Origin: Nicotiana tabacum
Lineage: Eukaryota; Streptophyta; Magnoliopsida; Solanales; Solanaceae
DNA: 64,000 nt
Direction: 5' to 3'
Assembly: GCF_000715075.1 (NCBI RefSeq)
Contig: NC_134102.1
Coordinates: 44,401,348-44,465,347, forward strand
The notes under the pieces: model-generated
What the model was told of the DNA's origin: nothing
What the model saw: the letters and a program-made list of their open reading frames with translations, nothing else
Database searches by the model: none
Translations under genes and position numbers: made by a program
Part shown: positions 57,867 to 64,000 of the stretch, piece after piece
Layout of the letters: each line of letters opens with the position of its first letter
Numbering within the stretch: position 1 is the stretch's first letter

Positions 57867-58669
57867 TCATAAGCTCCATAGAGTTTGTTATAATTTTCTA
57901 AATACAACTGTTTGAAATAAAGTAAATAGTGTGAATTCAAATCAGATGGTTACTCCGAAGCCTGCGAATGCAGCAACAGGTTTACCTTGAGTCTCCGCAG
58001 CAACAATCCGCACAGCTAGCTAATGATCAACTGTCTTCAAAATACCTGGATCTGCACAAAAATATGCAGAAGTGTAGTATGAGTACACCACGGCGGTACC
58101 CAGCAAGTATCAAGACTAACCTCAGTGGATTAGTGACGAGGAACAGTCAAGACACCTACTGGACTAAATAACCTGAACAAGTGTAAGTATAGAAACAACA
58201 GAGTATGATATCTACATAAAGACTACGCGAAGTAGAAATTAATACGGTAATTGCAATAAGGAAGGAAAACAACAACTATTAGCGGAACACCATAATAAAG
58301 ACATAGAAGAATGAACTGAAACACAGCCTAAATCCGATAATCATAGTTAAATAAAGGGCAAGTAACAACTCAACAAAACGACAGCTTTCACACTAGGTTT
58401 TAATCAATAAACTCCACGAGGTACCGAACCTCATACTATTCACAACTCACGGGTTCCAATACCTGAACCCTAACACTTGGCATCATATGCCCTCATTACA
58501 ATTCATAACCGCACTGACGAGTCACTTGCCAAATAGAGTCATTCTCACATAGAAGGCAAGTAAACAAGGGAGTTCATCTATATTCAACAATATCAAGAAA
58601 ACTTCTTAACCGATAAGAGTGCTCAACTACGTGTATGCTTGTGCAAGTGTCCTAATGTAGTTCATGCCC

Positions 58670-58950
58670 ACTAGTAATTGTATAGGAAAAGAAATGGACA
58701 GCATGTAGAATGTTTTCACACAACTTTTCACAAGATAAAACTCACACACATAAGTGTACCACTACACAAACATCAACAACAAGAATGCCCCCAGTCCATC
58801 ACAAGTCATCACAAATCAATCCCTGACACATCCCACCTTGTCTCGCCATGCGTGCAATAGTAAAATAAATGCCCGCCTTGTCTCGCCACACATGCATAAT
58901 AATGTTCCCACCTTGTCTCCCCACATGCGCAACCCGCCTCCCCCCCCCCC

Positions 58951-58983
<33 letters not shown>

Positions 58984-58985
58984 CC
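58670..58985. repeat. LTR segment absent from the two tandem units, with microsatellite
   Basis: A segment with repeated CCCGCCTTGTCTCGCCACA words and a C-run/(CA)n/(TA)n tract at 58937-58982. It is present in the right LTR (63650-64000) but deleted in both chimeric units, where GCCCACCTTGTCACGTC is continuous. Confidence 0.78.
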
Positions 58986-60038
58986 CGCCTTGTCACGTCA
59001 CATGTGCAAATATTAATAGTAACAATAGCACGACAGAAACCCCGTGCAACCCCATAACAATAGCCGCACGGCAGAAACCTCGTACATCACAATAACAAAA
59101 ACTGCACGGCAGAAACCTCGTACATCACAATAACAACAATCGCACGGCAGAAACCTCGTGCATCACAATAACAACAACCGCACGACAGAAACCTCATGCA
59201 TCACCACAATAAGTACAACAGCAATAATGACAATAATACAAGGGTATGACAATTAAGTCAACTCAGAAATTCCAGAGCACAAAGAAACGGAGGAACTAAT
59301 TCAGAAGGAGTAGCCACAATAGAGAATGCTAGTCAGAATAAGAACAGCTCAATAAGAAAGGAAATATTATATAACAACGGTCCTCAATGTACAGTTCGAC
59401 AACGAAGGAGCTAACACAAGGCAAATAATTCGAAATAAGGACAAGTCTACTAAAATATAAGATATCTAACTTCTTTTAAGGCTGGGCAATTAAGAAAGCG
59501 ATACAACACATTCAATTAGGGATAAGCAGCAAAAAGATGATCACAACCTCAATTAATGATGAACAATTACATAAGGGATAATTATAACTTCAACCCGTAT
59601 TGACGTCAAATTTTGCAGGCAAGTTCCAAATAACATAACGGAACTGTTCCAACTCTGGAATCGCATTCTGACCCCGATATCAAAAATTCCACTTCTGGTT
59701 AAAATCTTCAAAAATTTGACTTTCGTCATTTCAAGCCTAAATCAGCTACAAACCTCAAATTCACAGTTCGGACACGCTCCTAAGTCCAAAATCACCACAC
59801 GAAGTTGTTGCAATCATCTAAAACCTATTCCGGAGTTTTTTACACAAAAGTCAAATTCCTGTCAACTCTTACCGCTTAAGCTTCCAAAACTTGAATCCTT
59901 TTTCCGATTTGACTCCGAATCAACCGATAATTGAATTTGACCACGCACACAAGTAAATACTCATAATACGAAGCTACTCAGGTCCTTACGCCGCCGAACA
60001 AGACTTAAATTCTCAAAACGATCGGTCGGGTCGTTACA

Positions 60039-60053
60039 TCCTTCCCCTCTTAA
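60039..60053 (-). other. Polypurine tract of the third Tekay-type element
   Basis: The minus strand reads TTAAGAGGGGAAGGA directly before the LTR start TGTAACG. Confidence 0.82.
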
Positions 60054-60880
60054 ACAAACGTTCGTCCTCGAACGTGCCAAGAATCACCTTGAAGTCTTCA
60101 AATCACTGAATGCACATATCCGACATACATCCACGGGTGACCCACATCACCCCAATCCACATAAACCTGACGACACCATCTCAACTGTAATTTATCCCTT
60201 TTACCAACACCAATAAACCTTAGAGTCAAAATTCTCACCTTCTATTCATCTCCAAGAGACCCGATTCTAAATCCATACCCGGTATCAGTCTCAACTAGCT
60301 GTAACAACTCATGCCTACACCCACAAGGTACGACCACCCAACATGAAAAATAACATTTCTGATCACAATAGTTGCTCGTAATCAAAACCAGCATCGATAA
60401 TTAGCCTCATTTCCGTTAGCAACCTGTTTTAAACCTCCATAATGCTGACAATGATACAAGCAACATGAAGACCTCATAACTATGCACCCGGATCAACAAG
60501 TCACATCTAACGCCACCAGTACACACCTCGTAAACTAAAACTCAATTAAGCACAAGTCGAAAAGGAATAAATATGAAAAGAGAAACACATAAGAGAAATA
60601 TCAAACAAGACCAACAGGCACAACTCTCTATCAGTACCATCCTACGAATCAATTTAAAAGGAAAACTCAAAGTGTATGAACAAATCACAAGGATTTCATC
60701 TTGATATAACTTCCACCATGGCATGCATCCCAGCTCAAACATAACAAATCACATGGAATCGTGAGAGTCTCACCCTCATCTCTGAATCACAAGCCGAATA
60801 CACATCATACCAATTGAAATCTTCCACCAACTCAAATCTGCCAATAAAATCACAACAATTACTGAACTCTCACCCCGGTA
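60054..60880. other. Interior segment of the third element, unassigned
   Basis: About 830 bases without recognisable coding sequence where integrase and RT would be expected. The part beside the purine tract, AAACGTTCGTCCTCGAACGTG, resembles the LARD interior at about 14600-14630. Confidence 0.5.
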
Positions 60881-61400
60881 GAGTATCAAATCACAAATCG
60901 TAACCAAATTACTCAGGAATCATATCAAACCTACCATAATGGATAACATGAATTCACTTCTAGTCTCACAACCCTTAATAATGGATAAAAACAAACGATA
61001 GACACGGGCTACCACTCATAGAATCTCCCAACAGGGGCAAACACATAAACAGAATACTAAGTCATGAACTCACTCATAGGTGGAGCAACAATTAAGGGGA
61101 CTCACCCCGATAACCAAAACCAAATCAAAATATGAATGGTGACCCTCTATAATAAATCAAAATCATACCTGTATGACATTATCTGGTGCAACGGCCACTA
61201 GTCTACTATATGAGACACATCAACGGGTCGGACCTTCCCCTCTTGGGTGCCCTCTACCCGGCTGAATACCCCACTGTGACACATCAGTCCGGAGTCTAAG
61301 ATAATCTCTTACCCTGTGGCTAGTATCTCCACACTCGAAGCAACCTCTATGCTGGCGTGGCTGTGGAAACTGTGTAGTACCGGTACTCTGAGACCCATTA
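60881..61400 (-). pseudogene. Protease remnant and zinc knuckle of the third element
   Basis: A nucleocapsid knuckle is readable near 61306-61350 as GCFECGDTSHRVRDY, where the last Cys is Tyr. Further left, words shared with the Tekay protease region (near 61020-61060, compare 45115-45150) are visible through many stops. Nothing of RT follows, so the element was cut here. Confidence 0.55.
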
Positions 61401-62499
61401 GCACCTGAAACACTGTGCGAAGCCTGACGTGCAAACTGAACTGGCTAACCCACAAAACCTCTACCATGTCGTACCCTGCCTCCAAAATAAGGACTAGTAG
61501 ATCTCTTTGGTCTACGAGGCCTCCTCGCCTCCCTGTCCTCTCTCTCCTGACCTCGTCTGTCCTCTCTCTCCTGATCCCACATGCCCTTCTCTCGGCGAGC
61601 GATCCCTACCACCTGCTAAAACAAAACATCAGACTCTATTTCTCGAGCCATGCTGAACCGAATATCATGCCTTAGCCCCTCAATGAATCTAGGACACGCT
61701 CTCTAACTGTAGCAACCAAAGCATGTGCATGTCTGGCCAAATCACTGAATCTAACAGCATACTCTGAACTGACATAGTGCCCTGGCGCAGCTGCTCAAAC
61801 TCTACGCGCCATGCATCTCAAAGGTACTGAGGTACAAACTCTTTCAGGAACATCTCTGAAAAACTGAACCCATATAAGTAAAACTGACTCGGCCGGGCTA
61901 CCCAACTCATACGCCCGCCACCATTGATAAGCCGCTCCCCTGAGCTAGAACGTAACAAAAGCAACCCCACTGGTCTCCACAATACCCATAGTATGAAGAA
62001 TACGGTGACACTCCTCCAGGAAACCCTGGGCATCATCTGTCGCCAATCCACTGAAAGTAGGAGGGTGGTACTTCTTGTACCTCTCAACTCTAAGCTGTTC
62101 TTTCTCAGATGGTGCTGCCCTAACCACGAGCTGAACTGGGACCACAGGTTGTGTCGCGATGACACCTGGAACCTGACCAACATGAACTCGCTGCTCTAGA
62201 GTGTAGGCGACGAGAGTCTGGGTTCCTCCCCCGGTCTGTGAAGTAGCTGGTGCAACCGGAATCAACCCCGTATGAGCCAATATACCAAACATGCTCAGGA
62301 ACTGTGCTAAGATTTCTTGAAGTCCAGGGTTAACAGCAGGCGCCTCCGGTACCTGTCCCCCAACCGGAGTTACTGATGGCTCTTCAACTGTTGCTTTGGT
62401 GGATGCTCTAGCTGCGACGCGTGCTCCTCTTCGGCCTCTGCCCCTAGCGACATCTGCTCCGGGGGCAGCGTCATCAGTAACTGTAACTCGTGTCCTCAT
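61401..62499 (-). pseudogene. gag of the third Tekay-type element
   Basis: The start codon is at 62499 (MRTRVTVTDDAAPGADVARG), after TTCTCTCACAGACC on the minus strand. It has an Arg/Ala/Pro-rich basic N-terminus, then LQEILAQFLSMFGILAHTG. The capsid domain reads RYKKYHPPTFSGLATDDAQG and FLEECHRILHTMGIVETSG, and a frameshift near 61945 takes it into another frame with YQWWRAYELGSPAES-like sequence. Gag may still be partly readable, but the downstream reading is broken. Confidence 0.82.
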
Positions 62500-62569
62500 G
62501 GTCTGTGAGAGAATGGAATGATAAAAGCTTCAAACTTCGAGATCAATAAACTCACACGATAGGAATGAA

Positions 62570-62702
62570 GGAAGTGAAACTGTCCTAATAGTTCCGTAGC
62601 CTCTCGAAGATAAGTATAAATGTCTCCGTAATGATCCGCAAGACTCAACTAAACTCGCTTATGACTCGTAGCACCTATGAACCAAGAGCTCTGATACCAA
62701 CG
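62570..62702 (-). promoter_or_regulatory. Primer binding site and leader of the third element
   Basis: TGGTATCAGAGC on the minus strand at 62688-62699, three bases inside the LTR, then the leader with ACGAGTCATAAGCGAG, GGAGACATTTATACTTATC and AGAGGCTACGGAAC, matching the other two leaders. Confidence 0.82.
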
Positions 62703-63915
62703 TGTCATGACCCAATTTTCCCTCCATTAGGTATCATGATGGCGCTTAGTCTTAGGGACTAGGTAAGCCTAACATTTACTGAATAACAATAATAATATAA
62801 TAACATCTAATACAAAATTTACAATTCCCAAAAACGGCAGAACAAGTCATAAGCTCTACAGAGTTTATTACAATTTTCTAAATACAACCGTTTGAAATAA
62901 AGTAAATAGTGTGAATACAAATCAGAACGTGACTCCAAAGCATGCGAACGCAGCAGCAGGTTTACCTTAAGTCTCTACAGCAACAATCTGCACAGCTAGC
63001 TAATGATCAGCTGACTTTAAAATACCTAGATCTACACAAAAATGTGCAGAAGTATAGTACGAGTACACCACGGCGGTACCAAGCAAGTATCAAGACTAAC
63101 CTCAGTAGAGTAGTGACGAGGAATAGTCAAGACACCTACTGGACTAAATAACCTGAACAAATGTAAGTATAGAAACAACAGAGTATGATATCTACATAAA
63201 GACAACGCGAAGTGGAAATTAATACGGTGATTGCAATAAGGAAGGAAAATAACAACTATTAGCGGAACACCATAATAATGACATAGAAGAATGAACGGAA
63301 ACACAGCCTAAATCCGATAATCACATTTAAAGAAAGGACAAGTAACAACTCAACAAAATGATAGCTTTCACACCAGGTTTTAGTCAATAAACTCCACGAG
63401 GTACCGAACCTCATACTATTCACAACTCACGGGTTCCAATACCTGAACCATAACACTTGGCATTCAGTGCCCTCATTACACTTCATAACCGCACTGACGA
63501 TTCACGTGCCAAATAGAGCCATTCTCATATAGAAGGCAAGTAAACAAGGGTGTTCATCTATACTCAACAATATCAATAAAACCTCTTAACCGATAAGAGT
63601 GTTCAACTATGTATATGCTTGTGCAAGTGTCCTAACATAGTTCATGCCCACTAGTAAGCACAGGAAAAGAAATGGACAACACATAGAATGTTTTCACACA
63701 ACTTTCCACAAGATAAAGCTCACACAGGTAAGTGTACCACTACACAAACATCAATAACAAGAATACCCCTAAGCCATCACAAGTCATCACAAATCAATCC
63801 CTGACACAACCCACCTTGTCTCACCACGTGTGCAATAGTAAAGTAAATGCCCGCCTTGTCTCGCCACACGTGCATAATAATGTTCCCACCTTGTCTCGCC
63901 ACATGCGCAACCCAC

Positions 63916-64000
<85 letters not shown>
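62703..64000 (-). repeat. 5' LTR of the third element (partial)
   Basis: TGTCATGACCCAATTTTCCC onwards, collinear with 53990-54155 and then 57867-58980 of the left LTR. It contains no chimeric unit within the visible part. It leaves the window in a microsatellite. Confidence 0.9.
63915..64000. repeat. (CA)n(TA)n microsatellite at window end
   Basis: About 17 CA units followed by at least 25 AT units to the last base; the same tract is shorter at 58948-58982. Confidence 0.95.

Larger units (their letters stand above)
53990..60038 (-). repeat. 3' LTR with chimeric tandem duplication
   Basis: Starts TGTCACGACCCAATTTTC and ends GGTCGTTACA. Between 54156 and 57866 there are two tandem chimeric units; the LTR's own sequence then continues from 57867 to the end. 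It lacks the middle GC-rich cluster seen in related LTRs. Confidence 0.88.
53990..64000 (-). mobile_element. Tekay-related element with most of pol missing
   Basis: Left LTR 53990-60038 (expanded), purine tract, a 2.7-kb interior with gag and a protease remnant on the minus strand, Met primer site, and right LTR from 62703 to beyond the window. RT, RNase H and integrase are absent, so the copy is non-autonomous. Gag resembles that of the 41.8-46.8-kb Tekay element. The left flank ends AAGGT (53985-53989); the matching target repeat would be outside the window. Confidence 0.85.

Noticed and set aside
58799..59095. ORFs with Tyr-Ile or Thr-His runs
   Set aside because: They translate the (CA)n(TA)n microsatellite and are not genes.
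1..64000. tRNA, rRNA or small nuclear RNA genes
   Set aside because: No cloverleaf-like or rRNA-like sequence was recognised by eye; short tRNA matches are only the primer sites of retroelements.

Overview
This window is plant nuclear DNA made almost entirely of nested transposable elements. Long Ty3/gypsy LTR elements of the Tat, Tekay and Reina types, a Tork-like Ty1/copia element, Met-initiator-tRNA primer sites and LTRs beginning TGTYACGACCC all fit a large-genome Solanaceae species such as tobacco. That assignment is an inference from family style, not a search. There is no operon, rRNA, tRNA or CRISPR array, and no intact protein-coding gene that I can defend. All coding sequence is broken by stops, frameshifts, deletions or insertions.

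Left part (1-35287). A host gene on the minus strand, apparently a pentatricopeptide-repeat (PPR) gene, has been split by retroelements. Reading right to left its pieces are 34238-34017, 28823-28694, 6953-6897 and 5712-5526. Between them lie a copia element (28824-34016, in an exon), a Tat gypsy element (7438-28596, in an intron), a gypsy 3' remnant (5713-6896, in an exon) and a Reina chromovirus (1-5525, in an exon). The Tat element carries gag, a protease remnant, RT, two RNase H domains and integrase on the plus strand. It also carries a long antisense ORF (24896-27446) that appears to contain spliceosomal introns. A non-autonomous 10-kb element (11780-21900) sits inside its RNase H.

Middle part (35288-51221). 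A roughly 1.1-kb Mutator-like transposon with 103-bp inverted ends and a 9-bp target duplication was split by a 14.8-kb Tekay chromovirus (35391-50232, minus strand). The left LTR of that chromovirus was later hit by another family, leaving a 3.2-kb solo LTR (37368-40567) flanked by GTTCA.

Right part (51222-64000). The left half of an old plus-strand gypsy/LARD element is cut at 53990 by a second Tekay-type element that lacks most of pol. The left LTR of this element contains two tandem 1.86-kb units, each a fusion of its own LTR with part of the other Tekay family's LTR. The window ends in a (CA)n(TA)n microsatellite.

The most interesting items are the intron-bearing antisense ORF of the Tat element, the chimeric LTR array, the split PPR gene, the MULE/Tekay/solo-LTR nest, and sequence blocks (an LTR core and a leader) shared by otherwise diverged autonomous and non-autonomous families.
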